A DNA stretch of 64,000 nucleotides from Mucilaginibacter sp. (GCA_028288025.1 JAQBOM010000009.1:62001-126000); one strand, 5' to 3'; positions 1 through 9,764 are shown, numbered from the stretch's first letter. A program made the numbers and translations. Notes: generated from the sequence alone by a model not told the origin.

Positions 1-1080
1 ATTGTGTGGGGTTTAAAAGATCTTGATTTTGAAATAGAGCAGGGTGCCGCTGTTGGAATTATTGGCCGTAACGGCGCCGGTAAGAGCACATTGCTTAAAA
101 TTTTGAGCCGCATAACTTCTCCAACCGCTGGTTCTATAAAAATAAAAGGCCGGGTAGCGAGTTTACTGGAGGTGGGTACCGGTTTCCATCCTGAATTAAG
201 CGGCAGGGAAAATATCTTCTTAAATGGCGCCATACTAGGCATGCGTAAAGCCGAGATTAAACGAAAATTCGATGAGATAGTTAATTTTTCGGGTGTTGAA
301 CGCTATATCGATACACCCGTTAAACGTTACTCTTCGGGCATGTATGTACGATTGGCATTTGCCGTAGCGGCCCATCTTGAGTCAGAGATTTTAGTAGTGG
401 ATGAAGTGTTAGCTGTGGGCGATGCCGAGTTTCAAAAAAAATGCCTGGGCAAAATGGGCGACATCAGTAAAGGAGAAGGCAGAACGGTGTTGTTTGTAAG
501 TCATAATATGACTGCGGTAAAAGCGCTTTGTAACTCCGGGATATTGTTAATAAATGGGACACTTGCCCAACATGATGAAATACAGAATGTTGTTAATAAA
601 TACCTGATGGCATTTTCGCCGGTTTCAAAAATATCATTTGTGTCAGGTAACCTAATGACAAGCAATAACCTGGTGGAGCTTAACAGCATTGAAGTTATAA
701 CGGAAAATGCAGCTGGCGGATTTTTTATTAATGAGGAATTATCAATAAAAGTCTCATTTACCAACAAAGCAGTAACATCCCCTATTAACATAAATTTATT
801 CTTTAACACCCCGGACGGAACAAATATTTTCGTTACGTGCTCAATGGGCCGTGAGTTTTCAAAAGGCCAGGTTACTTTAAAGTGCTCGATACCTGCAAAT
901 GTGCTGAATGATAATATTTATAGTATAGATACTATGATTGTGACCAATTCGACCCCAATATTATTTGTTAAGGAAACTTTAATTATCGAAGGAATAGAGC
1001 CCCATAGACAGGGATCATGGTTGGAAAAATTTCCAGGGCTGATAAAACCATTATTTGAATGGACGGTAGAAGGGATTTAG
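1..1080 (+). CDS. Wzt-like ABC transporter ATP-binding protein (5' partial)
   Basis: This is the ATPase of an ABC exporter for undecaprenyl-linked polysaccharide, acting at the inner membrane with a Wzm-type permease that must lie upstream. The frame is open from base 1 and already lies inside the nucleotide-binding domain, so the N-terminus is cut by the window; the GTG at base 4 is not a real start. The Walker [10 protein letters not shown], the signature [10 protein letters not shown] and the Walker [13 protein letters not shown] are all present. From about residue 235 a beta-rich extension follows, as in Wzt proteins that carry a C-terminal glycan-recognition domain. In that family this domain reads the capped non-reducing end of the finished chain, which fits the many methyltransferases downstream. 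The stop is 1 base before the next start. Confidence 0.92.
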   Translation: MVWGLKDLDFEIEQGAAVGIIGRNGAGKSTLLKILSRITSPTAGSIKIKGRVASLLEVGTGFHPELSGRENIFLNGAILGMRKAEIKRKFDEIVNFSGVERYIDTPVKRYSSGMYVRLAFAVAAHLESEILVVDEVLAVGDAEFQKKCLGKMGDISKGEGRTVLFVSHNMTAVKALCNSGILLINGTLAQHDEIQNVVNKYLMAFSPVSKISFVSGNLMTSNNLVELNSIEVITENAAGGFFINEELSIKVSFTNKAVTSPININLFFNTPDGTNIFVTCSMGREFSKGQVTLKCSIPANVLNDNIYSIDTMIVTNSTPILFVKETLIIEGIEPHRQGSWLEKFPGLIKPLFEWTVEGI

Positions 1081-1081
1081 C

Positions 1082-2215
1082 ATGATTGGTGAACTGAATT
1101 TTGAAATTGCCTTGATGAGAGAAATTCTCATTAATCTTAATAATGATCATCATGACAATTATGATAATTACAGATTTGGGAAACAACCCAAACAGTCATT
1201 TGTAAAGGCCACAGTAAGAAAACCGTTTTTGAAATTACTTGCAAAGCGAGATTTCCACAAACAATTAGATAAAAACAATTCCCGTCCGATAGAGATGCTT
1301 AGAGAAATCGATCAGCATTTAAATGGGTTGAAAGCCCTGTTTTCTATATTGTCGGATGAAGAATCAAAAGCCTTATTATTGAAGCTAATCGCCTTTCGGG
1401 TGCTTGACAATAGAAAAGTAAAGCTGCCTTTAAATACGAGAGAATATTGGGCAGGCGTCAAAGAGATTGAATCTATCACTAATTTTGATGATTTTATACC
1501 TGTAAAATTTATGTCGTCGAAACTGTGGCTGATCAATTTGAATAAAATAGGTATACCTCTCGAATTTTATCTTCAACCCATCGGGGTATATGTAGATTTT
1601 ATTTTAAAACAGTATGAATACAAAACTTCGGATAATATCATTAAAGCAAAAAATGGCGATTATGTTATTGATGCCGGGGGCTGCTGGGGGGATACAGCGC
1701 TTTACTTTGCCAATGAAGTTGGCGATAAAGGCAAAGTTTTTACCTATGAATTTATTCCCAGCAACTTGGCTGTGCTTTATAAAAATCTTTCGCTTAATAC
1801 CAAACTCAATCAAAAGATTACAGTAATTGAAAAGCCGGTTTGGGAAGATTCTGATGTGCCCATGTATTTTATTGATAATGGGCCCGGAAGTAAAGTTTTC
1901 CTGAATCATGTTGAAAAACATGACGGCAGGGCCAGCTCATTAAGTATTGATGATTTGGTTGAACAAGAAAATATACCCAAAATTGACTTTATTAAAATGG
2001 ATATTGAAGGAGCTGAATTATATGCGCTGAAGGGTGCGATAAAAACTATCAAAAAATTCAGGCCGGTGCTTGCTATAGCAATATATCACAGTTGGGATGA
2101 TTTTGTAAATATTCCAGCGTATATTCAATCTTTAGATTTGGGATATAAATTGTTTTTAGGACATTACACGATACATGCAGAAGAAACAATCATTTTTGCA
2201 GAATCGCCACGGTGA
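1082..2215 (+). CDS. FkbM-family SAM-dependent methyltransferase
   Basis: This is a putative O-methyltransferase acting on a sugar or polysaccharide in the cytoplasm. The C-terminal half holds a class I SAM fold: the glycine motif DAGGCWGD near residue 198, the acidic EF(I)P strand end, and the FkbM hallmark IKMDIEGAE near residue 305. The first 185 residues are a helical, charged region without a recognisable domain, making it longer (377 aa) than a minimal FkbM protein of about 250 aa. It follows the Wzt-like ATPase by one base, so it probably belongs to the same transcript. Capping methylation is a known chain-termination signal in ABC-dependent O-antigen systems; that role here is inferred. 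Confidence 0.85.
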   Translation: MIGELNFEIALMREILINLNNDHHDNYDNYRFGKQPKQSFVKATVRKPFLKLLAKRDFHKQLDKNNSRPIEMLREIDQHLNGLKALFSILSDEESKALLLKLIAFRVLDNRKVKLPLNTREYWAGVKEIESITNFDDFIPVKFMSSKLWLINLNKIGIPLEFYLQPIGVYVDFILKQYEYKTSDNIIKAKNGDYVIDAGGCWGDTALYFANEVGDKGKVFTYEFIPSNLAVLYKNLSLNTKLNQKITVIEKPVWEDSDVPMYFIDNGPGSKVFLNHVEKHDGRASSLSIDDLVEQENIPKIDFIKMDIEGAELYALKGAIKTIKKFRPVLAIAIYHSWDDFVNIPAYIQSLDLGYKLFLGHYTIHAEETIIFAESPR

Positions 2216-3297
2216 TGATAAATGTAACCAAAACTTTTTTGCCGCCATTTGAAGAATATACCGCTATGCTAAAAAAGGCGTGGGATAAATCATGGATCAC
2301 TAACGACGGTGGCTTGTTGCAGGAACTCGAGCGAAAATTAACAGAGTACCTTGGTGTTAAAAATCTTCTGGTTTGCAGCAACGGTACCGTTGTGCTTCAA
2401 ATGGCTTTAAAGGCACTTAATATTACGGGGGAAGTCATAACAACTCCCTTCTCGTATGTCGCCACAACAACTGCCATTTTATGGGAAAACTGCAAGCCTG
2501 TTTTTGTTGATATTAATAGCAGCAACCTATGTATCGATGTTACGAAAATAGAAGCGGCAATAACAGACAAAACACAGGCTATACTGGCGACACACGTATA
2601 CGGATATCCATGTAATATCGAAGCTATTGAAAAGATAGCTGCAAAAAATCGCCTTAAAGTTATTTATGATGGTGCACAGGCATTTGGTACCAGCTATAAA
2701 AACAAATCGGTATTTAATTTTGGCGATATAAGTACCTGCAGTTTTCATGCTACTAAAATTTTTCATACCGGAGAAGGAGGATGTATTGTAACAAGCGATG
2801 ATAAATTAAATGACCAGCTTCAGTTATATCGTTCTTTCGGCCACCGGGGCGATGAATACTCTACAATGGGTATAAATGCGAAGAACTCCGAATTGCACGC
2901 GGCCATGGGTTTGTGCAATTTGAAGTACATTGATGAAATTGTGCAAAAACAGAAGGAACATTGGCTGCTTTATTATTCTCTTTTAAAGAATACCAAACTA
3001 CAATTGCTCCAAATTGATGATAGTACAGGATATAACTATGCATACTTTCCTGTTGTTTTTCCAACCGAAGCCGAATTGCTGAAGGCTGTATCAATGTTAA
3101 ATGCTAACCACATATTTCCCCGCAGGTACTTTTACCCCTCCTTAAATACACTTAAATATCTAAACTATCAGCCGTGTCCGATATCGGAATCTATAGCTCA
3201 TCGTGTGCTGTGTTTACCTATATATTACGATTTAACAAATCAAGAAATGGATTTGATTATAAGCGTAATGTTATCTGTACAAAATAATTTGTTGTGA
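2215..3297 (+). CDS. DegT/DnrJ/EryC1/StrS-family aminotransferase
   Basis: This is a PLP-dependent sugar aminotransferase that would convert a keto-sugar nucleotide to an amino sugar. The fold-type I landmarks are present: the CSNGT phosphate-binding loop near residue 55, YDGAQAFG near 152, and SFHATKIFHTGEGG containing the probable PLP-binding lysine near 182. The ATG at 2215 overlaps the upstream TGA (TGATG); a GTG one codon earlier (2212) is also possible. Length (about 360 aa) is normal. No matching dehydratase is in the window, so the keto-sugar must come from genes elsewhere. With the WbqC protein and acyltransferase that follow, it suggests synthesis of an N-acylated amino sugar. Confidence 0.92.
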   Translation: MINVTKTFLPPFEEYTAMLKKAWDKSWITNDGGLLQELERKLTEYLGVKNLLVCSNGTVVLQMALKALNITGEVITTPFSYVATTTAILWENCKPVFVDINSSNLCIDVTKIEAAITDKTQAILATHVYGYPCNIEAIEKIAAKNRLKVIYDGAQAFGTSYKNKSVFNFGDISTCSFHATKIFHTGEGGCIVTSDDKLNDQLQLYRSFGHRGDEYSTMGINAKNSELHAAMGLCNLKYIDEIVQKQKEHWLLYYSLLKNTKLQLLQIDDSTGYNYAYFPVVFPTEAELLKAVSMLNANHIFPRRYFYPSLNTLKYLNYQPCPISESIAHRVLCLPIYYDLTNQEMDLIISVMLSVQNNLL

Positions 3298-3995
3298 GCA
3301 TTTCAATTATGCAGCCCTATGCGTTTCCGTACATTGGTTATTTCCAGCTTATATATGCATCAGATTTATTTGTTTTTTACGATGACGTGAATTACATCAA
3401 CCGCGGTTGGATCAACAGGAACCGTATACTTGTAAATGATAAAGATTCGCTGGTAACAATACCTGTTAAGAACGCCAGCCAAAATGTACTGATAAAAGAT
3501 GTAGGGTTATTTGATAATGCAAAGGCTGCCCAAAAAATCCTCGCTACTATAAAAAATAGTTATAAAAAAGCACCGCATTTTAATATCACATATCAGTTAA
3601 TAGAAAGTATATTTGGTAGTAAAAGCGAAACCATATCGGAATTCGCGATCAATAGTATTACAATTATAACATCATTTTTAAACCTGGATACTGACTTTAA
3701 GATCAGCTCGCAATCATACCAGAATCAGTACTTAAAAAAAGCAGATCGTTTGATAGATATCTGCCGGATTGAAAACCAAAAAGAATATATAAACGCGGAG
3801 GGAGGAAAAACGTTGTACAATAAGGAAAATTTCCGCTCTAAAGGCATCAATCTTCAGTTTCTTGTTTCCAATATATATGAATATCAGCAGTTCGGCGAAA
3901 AATTTGTACCCGGACTATCAATCATTGATGTCCTCATGTTTAATTCTGCAGAAGAAATAAAACGAAACATACTTCCAGCATTTTATTTAGAATAG
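3294..3995 (+). CDS. WbqC family protein
   Basis: This belongs to the WbqC family, recognised by its N-terminus SIMQPYAFPYIGYFQLI and the YINRGWINRNRIL block shortly after. WbqC proteins are common in O-antigen and glycolipid clusters beside DegT aminotransferases; an amino-sugar N-acyl/formyl-transfer role has been suggested but the chemistry is not settled to my knowledge. The start is a GTG at 3294 that overlaps the upstream TGA (GTGA), and the family N-terminus begins only three residues later, which supports it. Length 233 aa is typical. A 34-bp gap follows. Confidence 0.85.
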   Translation: MSISIMQPYAFPYIGYFQLIYASDLFVFYDDVNYINRGWINRNRILVNDKDSLVTIPVKNASQNVLIKDVGLFDNAKAAQKILATIKNSYKKAPHFNITYQLIESIFGSKSETISEFAINSITIITSFLNLDTDFKISSQSYQNQYLKKADRLIDICRIENQKEYINAEGGKTLYNKENFRSKGINLQFLVSNIYEYQQFGEKFVPGLSIIDVLMFNSAEEIKRNILPAFYLE

Positions 3996-4029
3996 CATCC
4001 AAAAACAAAGTTTTTATGGTACCCGGATA

Positions 4030-4677
4030 ATGCAGAGAACATATATAAATTCAATTATTAAGCATTATGAAGATTGCCTGGATAGATATGGCGATAACCA
4101 TTTGGGAGTGGATTGGCCGAATGCCGCCGATGCTGACAAAAGATATAGGGTAATGCTTGATATAATCAGAGTAGCCAACGACCAGTCGCCGCTGGTTACC
4201 TTATTTGACTTCGGATGTGGTACCGCACAGATGCTATCTTATATCAATGAGCACGGGTATCGAAACCTGGATTACCAGGGCTTAGATATTTCGGAGAAGT
4301 TCATAAACGTTTGCACATCCAAATTTCCCCACAATCAATTCTTCTGTGTTGATATACTACGGGATGACGTCGCGCTGTCAAATTACGATTACATAATTAT
4401 GAATGGCGTGTTTACCGAGAAAAGAGATCTGTCATTCGACGAAATGTGGGAATATTGTAAACAGGTGGTTCGCAAGCTTTACGGGATTGCAAATAAAGGC
4501 ATTGCTTTCAATGTTATGTCGAAAAATGTACAGTGGGAACGCGACGATTTGTTTCATTTATCAACAGATGTTCTCACTTCTTTTATTACGGGTGAACTTA
4601 GCAGGAATTTTGTTATCAGGAGCGACTATGGGCTATATGAATACACCGTGTATATTTATAAAGACTGCATTAATTAA
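4030..4677 (+). CDS. Class I SAM-dependent methyltransferase
   Basis: This 215-aa protein has a class I methyltransferase core: LFDFGCGTAQML (motif I, near residue 60), the acidic strand end GLDIS, and YDYIIMNGVF as motif IV/post-I. The substrate cannot be read from sequence. It lies between the WbqC gene and a NeuD-like acetyltransferase, so a sugar or lipid-linked glycan intermediate is the likely target. An overlapping 98-aa frame at 4403-4699 is a shadow. Confidence 0.8.
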   Translation: MQRTYINSIIKHYEDCLDRYGDNHLGVDWPNAADADKRYRVMLDIIRVANDQSPLVTLFDFGCGTAQMLSYINEHGYRNLDYQGLDISEKFINVCTSKFPHNQFFCVDILRDDVALSNYDYIIMNGVFTEKRDLSFDEMWEYCKQVVRKLYGIANKGIAFNVMSKNVQWERDDLFHLSTDVLTSFITGELSRNFVIRSDYGLYEYTVYIYKDCIN

Positions 4678-4688
4678 GTACGCATTTT

Positions 4689-5369
4689 ATGAGTTTTAGT
4701 ACATTGAGTATAAAAAAGGTTTTGATTTTTGGCATCCTGGATTTTGCCCAACTTGCTCATTACTATCTTTCAAATGATTCGGATTATGAAGTTGTGGCCT
4801 TTTGCGTTAACAAGGACTTCCTTCCTTTAAGTTCAACTTTTTGCGGATTGCCCGTTGTTGCCTTTGAGGATATCGAAATGTCTTATCCGCCATCAGAATA
4901 TTTATTCTTTGCGCCGATGTCTCCTAAAAAAATGAACAGGATACGCGAGGCCGTTTACCATGACATTAAAAACAAGGGCTATAAAATGATAAGTTATATC
5001 AGTTCAAAGGCAACTGTTTTTAATACGGCAATAGGCGATAATTGCTTTATCCTGGAAGACAATACCATTCAGCCTTTTGCTGCTATAGGTAATAATGTTG
5101 TATTATGGAGCGGCAACCACATCGGGCATCATAGCGTGATAAAAGATCATGTGTCCGTTACTTCGCATGTTGTGCTGTCCGGACATTGTATCGTCGAACG
5201 CTATTGCTTTCTGGGCGTAAATGCCACTATACGAGATGGGGTTAATCTTGCGGAAGGTACTTTTGTTGCGATGAGCGCTGCGATAACCAAAAGCACCGAG
5301 CCATGGGGCGTTTATAAAGGTAATCCTGCTAAAAAAAGCGAGATGCTAAGCACAGACTTAGATTTTTAG
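4689..5369 (+). CDS. NeuD-like sugar acyltransferase (left-handed beta-helix)
   Basis: A Rossmann-like N-terminal part (KKVLIFGILDFAQLAHYYL) is followed from about residue 115 by imperfect hexapeptide repeats (NCFILEDN, IQPFAAIG, NNVVLWSG, HIGHHSVIKD, VVLSGHCIV), the plan of NeuD/PglD-type acetyltransferases. Such enzymes use acetyl-CoA and form trimers, acetylating the amino group of nucleotide-linked amino sugars or hydroxyls of sialic acid. The histidines in NHIGHHS (near residue 140) are in the place expected for the catalytic His. Placement two genes after the DegT aminotransferase supports N-acylation of its product. The stop is 2 bases before the next ATG. Confidence 0.87.
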   Translation: MSFSTLSIKKVLIFGILDFAQLAHYYLSNDSDYEVVAFCVNKDFLPLSSTFCGLPVVAFEDIEMSYPPSEYLFFAPMSPKKMNRIREAVYHDIKNKGYKMISYISSKATVFNTAIGDNCFILEDNTIQPFAAIGNNVVLWSGNHIGHHSVIKDHVSVTSHVVLSGHCIVERYCFLGVNATIRDGVNLAEGTFVAMSAAITKSTEPWGVYKGNPAKKSEMLSTDLDF

Positions 5370-5371
5370 TA

Positions 5372-6310
5372 ATGCAAAACTGGGAAAAGAAAGGGCTGAT
5401 CTATCAACCAGATAAAAAAAATATTTGGAGTCAATCCCACGCCCAGGTTCCGGTGGTTGATGTTTCCGGCCAGGATAATTGGCGAATATATTATGCCACC
5501 AGGGATGCATCGAACAGAAGCAGAACTAGTTATATAGAGGTTAAATCGTCAAATCCCAAAGAAGTTATATATGAACACCATGAGCCCATATTGAAGTTGG
5601 GTAAAATAGGCACATTCGATGATTCGGGTATAATGCCAGCCTGGATTTTAGACTACAATAAAAAAAAATATCTTTTTTATATCGGATGGACCACGCGAAT
5701 TACCGTGCCTTATCATAACGCTATAGGATTGGCTATAAGCGAAGATGGGGGCAAAACATTTTCCAGGTTATCGGAAGGGCCGCTCTTTGGCATTACGTAC
5801 ATCGAACCATATTTTACAGGCACCATTTGTGTTTTAATAGAAAATGGCATTTGGAGATGCTGGTATTTGAGTTGTACAAAATGGGAGATCGTCAACAACA
5901 AACCCGAGCCGTTTTATCATTTAAAATATGCCGAATCAAAAGACGGTATTAATTGGAACCGCACCGGCAAAGTGGCTATTGAATTAAAGGATGTAAATGA
6001 GGGGGGTATTGCCAGTGCTTCCGTTATTAAAGAAGATAATATATATAAAATGTGGTATTCATACCGATGTGGAAGCGACTACAGGGAGAATAAGCTGAAC
6101 TCGTATAGAATAGGATATGCAGAATCAAAAAATGGCGAAGACTGGCAACGTATGGATGACCTGGTAAACCTTCCCCTTTCAAATGATTCATGGGATTCCC
6201 AAATGGTAGCTTACCCGCATGTTAAAAATATTGGCTCGGTAAAGTATATGTTTTATAATGGAAATGGCTTTGGCAAATCGGGATTTGGCTATGCTGTACT
6301 AAACGAATAA
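5372..6310 (+). CDS. GH43/GH32-like five-bladed beta-propeller protein
   Basis: The 312-aa protein shows a repeated pattern typical of five-bladed propeller glycosidases: blades ending in IYYATRD, KYLFYIGW, RCWYLSC, YKMWYSYRC and YMFYNGNG, each followed by a strand such as GLAISEDGG, KYAESKDGINW or GYAESKNGEDW. These resemble GH43/GH32/GH130-like cytoplasmic relatives. There is no signal peptide, so it would act in the cytoplasm, where it may be a sugar transferase or phosphorylase rather than a hydrolase. Catalytic acids are not assignable with confidence; the first-blade D of FDDSG and the E of YIEPYF are candidates. It sits in a cassette with two PhyH dioxygenases. Confidence 0.65.
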   Translation: MQNWEKKGLIYQPDKKNIWSQSHAQVPVVDVSGQDNWRIYYATRDASNRSRTSYIEVKSSNPKEVIYEHHEPILKLGKIGTFDDSGIMPAWILDYNKKKYLFYIGWTTRITVPYHNAIGLAISEDGGKTFSRLSEGPLFGITYIEPYFTGTICVLIENGIWRCWYLSCTKWEIVNNKPEPFYHLKYAESKDGINWNRTGKVAIELKDVNEGGIASASVIKEDNIYKMWYSYRCGSDYRENKLNSYRIGYAESKNGEDWQRMDDLVNLPLSNDSWDSQMVAYPHVKNIGSVKYMFYNGNGFGKSGFGYAVLNE

Positions 6311-6323
6311 TAAAACGAAAAAA

Positions 6324-7133
6324 TTGAAAAAATACATTGAAAAAATAGAAAAGGATGGTTATGCGTTAATACCCTCCGTTTATAATGTTTCGGTAATAAA
6401 CAAGTTATTAATGCTTTGTAAGGATTGGTACGAGGAAACAAAAAATAGTATTTCCAAAGACGTACCATATCTTAACACTAACCAGGCAAATATTTATAAC
6501 CTGCAAAACAAGGATATATTTTTTCTTGAGGCACTTTTTATGCCGGTTGAAGTAGAAAATATTTTGATGCATTTTTTAAACGATAAATGGTACAAACAAA
6601 TACCGCAAACCGAGCCAAACTATATTTTAAGATCTTATGGAGCGCGTAGCAGCAACAAAGGCTTGCCTTTACACATTGATTCGTTTATACCTTACATCGG
6701 CGATCAGGTAATCGCCATGCAATATGCAATAATCTTAGAAGATCAAAATTACAATAACGGCTGCACGGTTGTCGTTCCGGGTTCCCATAAATCTGGACTA
6801 TACGCTTCGCAGGACGCCATGAAAAGTGCCATTCCAATTGAGTCAAAAGCAGGCGATGTGGTGATGTGGGATAGCCGTTTGTGGCACGGAACAACTGATA
6901 ATAATTCTGGTAAGACCCGGTGGGCTATTGTTTCCACCTTTGTCAGATGGTGGATAAAGCAACATTTTAATATTACAGATAACCTTCCTCAGGACATTTA
7001 TGAAAGACTATCTGATAAGCAAAAAGCGGTACTCGGCTTTTGTTCTGTTCCATTTAATACAGAATATCAGGGTATTGATTTAAAAAGGGGACATGAAAAC
7101 CTGTATACAGATGTAAGTGAATACAAGCGTTAA
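6324..7133 (+). CDS. Phytanoyl-CoA dioxygenase (PhyH) family protein
   Basis: This is a probable non-haem Fe(II)/2-oxoglutarate oxygenase. The iron-binding facial triad appears as HID (in LPLHIDSFIP, near residue 117) and the distal His in DSRLWHGTTDN, followed by TRWAIVSTF with the 2-oxoglutarate-binding Arg. GCTVVVPGSHKSG and AGDVVMWD are the usual PhyH linking motifs. The start is a TTG at 6324. In polysaccharide clusters such enzymes may hydroxylate or oxidise a sugar or lipid precursor; the substrate here is unknown. A second PhyH gene follows 20 bp later. Confidence 0.85.
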   Translation: MKKYIEKIEKDGYALIPSVYNVSVINKLLMLCKDWYEETKNSISKDVPYLNTNQANIYNLQNKDIFFLEALFMPVEVENILMHFLNDKWYKQIPQTEPNYILRSYGARSSNKGLPLHIDSFIPYIGDQVIAMQYAIILEDQNYNNGCTVVVPGSHKSGLYASQDAMKSAIPIESKAGDVVMWDSRLWHGTTDNNSGKTRWAIVSTFVRWWIKQHFNITDNLPQDIYERLSDKQKAVLGFCSVPFNTEYQGIDLKRGHENLYTDVSEYKR

Positions 7134-7153
7134 ATTAATAAAGTCTCAAACAA

Positions 7154-7957
7154 ATGATTGATACATTTAACAAAGATGGCTACTTACTACTAAAAGGGCT
7201 TTTTAGTAGTGAAGAAATTCAAAGTATAAGGGAGGACGCTAAAAAGGTTTTTTTAGCACAGCTTTTATACAATAAATATATAACGGATATTCATATTTCG
7301 GACGAAGAGTTTGAAAAAGCATTATATAAATTATTTAAAGACGATCTGGAATGCTTCGTTAACTGCGGAAAGGCATGTCAGCATTTAATAAGCATGCACC
7401 GATTATCATTGGATGACCGGATTTTAAAACAAATTAAGCTGTTGGGAATTAGTTCCCCAAATATCTCAACGCGTCCTGTAATGTACTTTAATTCGCGTCA
7501 CCTTGCAACGTCCCAATCCTACTATAAATCCCCTGCTCACCAGGATTGGCGCAGCATGCAGGGTTCTTTAAATTCGATAGTGGTTTGGATACCGCTCGTT
7601 AACATAGATGAGAATTTAGGCACCTTGCAAATCATACCAAAAAGCCATATGCTGGGATTGGTAGAAAGCCAACCGGATGACTGGTTCAGGCATGTTGATG
7701 TTACTAATAAAAATGATTTTGTTTCGGTAAATGTCGAAGCTGGTGATGCATTGTTTTTCTCGGCTTTTTTAGTTCATCAATCAGGAGATAATATCACAGA
7801 GTCAATCAGGTGGTCGTGTCACTTTAGATATAACGACTTGAATGAAGAGACTTTTATAAAAAGAAAATATCCCAACCCTTATATTTATAAACCCCAACAA
7901 GAATTAATAACCAATGATTTTCCTTCCCTCTCTGAATTGGAGAAAATATATAAATGA
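7154..7957 (+). CDS. Phytanoyl-CoA dioxygenase (PhyH) family protein, second copy
   Basis: This is a second Fe(II)/2-oxoglutarate oxygenase-like protein, 267 aa. Candidate metal ligands are H and D in SPAHQDW (near residue 130) and H in FLVHQSGDN, followed by IRWSCHFRY with the expected Arg. GTLQIIPKSHMLG and AGDALFFSAF are the PhyH connecting motifs. It is clearly diverged from its upstream neighbour, so the pair is not a fresh duplication. The stop overlaps the next start (ATGA at 7954). Confidence 0.85.
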   Translation: MIDTFNKDGYLLLKGLFSSEEIQSIREDAKKVFLAQLLYNKYITDIHISDEEFEKALYKLFKDDLECFVNCGKACQHLISMHRLSLDDRILKQIKLLGISSPNISTRPVMYFNSRHLATSQSYYKSPAHQDWRSMQGSLNSIVVWIPLVNIDENLGTLQIIPKSHMLGLVESQPDDWFRHVDVTNKNDFVSVNVEAGDALFFSAFLVHQSGDNITESIRWSCHFRYNDLNEETFIKRKYPNPYIYKPQQELITNDFPSLSELEKIYK

Positions 7958-8937
7958 AGGTTAGCGTTTTAACTGTCACATATAATCACGCAGCTTATAT
8001 TGCTCAAACGCTTAGCAGCGTATTAATGCAAAAGGTGAATTTTGATTATGAAATTGTAGTTGGCGATGATTTTTCAACAGATGGAACACGTGAGATACTT
8101 TTAAAGTTTAAAGAAGACTTTCCGAACAAAATAAACTTGCTTTTGCATTCTCATAATCTCGGAAAGGCAGGTAAATATAATTTTATAGCAGCCTTAAATG
8201 CATGTAAAGGGGAATTTATTGCCATTTTAGATGGTGACGATTATTGGACTGACCCTTTAAAACTTCAAAAACAGGTTGATTTTTTAGAAACAAACCCCGA
8301 TTACGCCATTTGTGCCCACGATGTGAGTGTAATTAAAGATGACGTTTTGCAGTATTTATCGCTTTCCAGCCCAAATAATAATGACACGTTTACAATAGAA
8401 GACCTGGCAAAAGGAAATTTATTTGCAACATTATCTGTCGTCTATAGAAATGGCCTTATTGAACAGTTCCCCTCATGGTTTCATATGTCGCCAATTGGAG
8501 ATTATGCACTGCACATGCTCAATGCCCGGAAAGGAAAAATAAAATTCTTCCCCGAAATCATGGGTGTATACAGGCTGCACACAGGAGGCGATTGGTCTGA
8601 ACAATCAATAGCAAGTCAACATGAAAAAATGATACTTTCTTTATCATTTCTTTTAACAGAAGATTTTGACGAAAATGTAAAAGTACTGTTGAATATACAG
8701 AAGTATAATAGTACAACCAACTACTTAAAAGCGTTGCTCGATTCAGATCCTGAATTGTTTAAAATCAAACTTGAAGAACTAACCATCGACTACCCCCAAC
8801 TCCGCAAAGAGTGGTTGCTAAACTTGTTAATTGACGATCATTTAGAACTAAAGGAAATTAGGAACAAGTATTACAATTTAAAAAACTCCCGCTTAAGAAA
8901 GTATTTGTCATATGTTTTTAAGCAGTTGAAAGTATGA
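7954..8937 (+). CDS. Glycosyltransferase family 2
   Basis: This is a GT-A fold inverting glycosyltransferase. It has the nucleotide-binding N-terminus VLTVTYNHAAYI, the VVGDDFSTDGT loop and the metal-binding DGDDYW near residue 94. The catalytic domain covers about residues 1-220; the C-terminal 100 residues are helical and charged. The donor and acceptor cannot be read from sequence. It is coupled to both neighbours by 4-bp overlaps (7954-7957 and 8934-8937), so it is translated as part of the polysaccharide operon. Confidence 0.92.
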   Translation: MKVSVLTVTYNHAAYIAQTLSSVLMQKVNFDYEIVVGDDFSTDGTREILLKFKEDFPNKINLLLHSHNLGKAGKYNFIAALNACKGEFIAILDGDDYWTDPLKLQKQVDFLETNPDYAICAHDVSVIKDDVLQYLSLSSPNNNDTFTIEDLAKGNLFATLSVVYRNGLIEQFPSWFHMSPIGDYALHMLNARKGKIKFFPEIMGVYRLHTGGDWSEQSIASQHEKMILSLSFLLTEDFDENVKVLLNIQKYNSTTNYLKALLDSDPELFKIKLEELTIDYPQLRKEWLLNLLIDDHLELKEIRNKYYNLKNSRLRKYLSYVFKQLKV

Positions 8938-9764
8938 ATAATCCACCTCTTATATCTGTTGCTGTTCCCTGTTATAACCAGGCACAATACTTACCTGAAG
9001 CGTTAGATAGTGTCCTGGCTCAAACTTACAGCAATTGGGAGTGCATAATAGTAAACGATGGTTCGACCGATAGCACCGAAGAAATTGCAGCTAACTACTG
9101 CGCCAAAGACGAGCGGTTTAAATATTTAAAAAAGGAAAATGGCGGGTTATCCAGCGCCCGCAACGCCGGAATTCATATTGCCCTGGGCGAGTTCATATTG
9201 CCTTTGGATGCTGATGATAAGATAAGCCCTTATTACCTTGAAAAGGCTATGGACAAAATGAAAGAGAACCCGCAAATAAGACTGATCTATTGCAAGGCAG
9301 AAAGATTTGGGTTAATGAAGGGGGAGTGGTATCTTGATGAATATTCTTACCGGCGACTGCTTGTTAAAAATATGATTTTTTGTTCGTCAATATTCAGAAA
9401 GAGCGATTTTGATAATACACTTGGTTATGATGAACTGATGATAGGGGGGTACGAAGATTGGGAATTTTTGTTACGGCTACTTAATCCAGATGATGTAGTA
9501 CATCGGTTAAACGAGGTGCATTTTTTTTACAGGATAAAAAAAGCGTCTGCTATTCACAATGACGACCGAAATGAAAGGGATAAGAAGCTTTATATATATC
9601 AAAAGCATATTAACAAATATTTGAATTACCTGCCTGACCCTATTTCATTAGCCCTGGAAAATGAAATGCTCAAAGACGTGTACAAAAACTCTTTTGATTA
9701 TAAACTGGGACATATAGTTTTAAACCCTTTACGAAGACTAAAAAACTTAATAAAGTCCCGATGA
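8934..9764 (+). CDS. Glycosyltransferase family 2
   Basis: This 276-aa GT-A enzyme has the hallmarks VAVPCYNQAQYL, VNDGSTDST, the SSARNAGI acceptor-side loop, the LPLDADDKIS metal-binding motif and a late DWEFLLRLL helix with the probable catalytic Asp/Glu. It resembles the many chain-building rhamnosyl/glucosyl-type GT2s of O-antigen clusters. The ATG at 8934 overlaps the upstream stop (ATGA), and its own stop overlaps the next ATG. The donor sugar is unknown. Confidence 0.93.
   Translation: MNNPPLISVAVPCYNQAQYLPEALDSVLAQTYSNWECIIVNDGSTDSTEEIAANYCAKDERFKYLKKENGGLSSARNAGIHIALGEFILPLDADDKISPYYLEKAMDKMKENPQIRLIYCKAERFGLMKGEWYLDEYSYRRLLVKNMIFCSSIFRKSDFDNTLGYDELMIGGYEDWEFLLRLLNPDDVVHRLNEVHFFYRIKKASAIHNDDRNERDKKLYIYQKHINKYLNYLPDPISLALENEMLKDVYKNSFDYKLGHIVLNPLRRLKNLIKSR

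Noticed and set aside
7154..7957. Recent tandem duplication of the PhyH gene at 6324
   Set aside because: The two proteins share only the short iron-site motifs, so they are separate family members.
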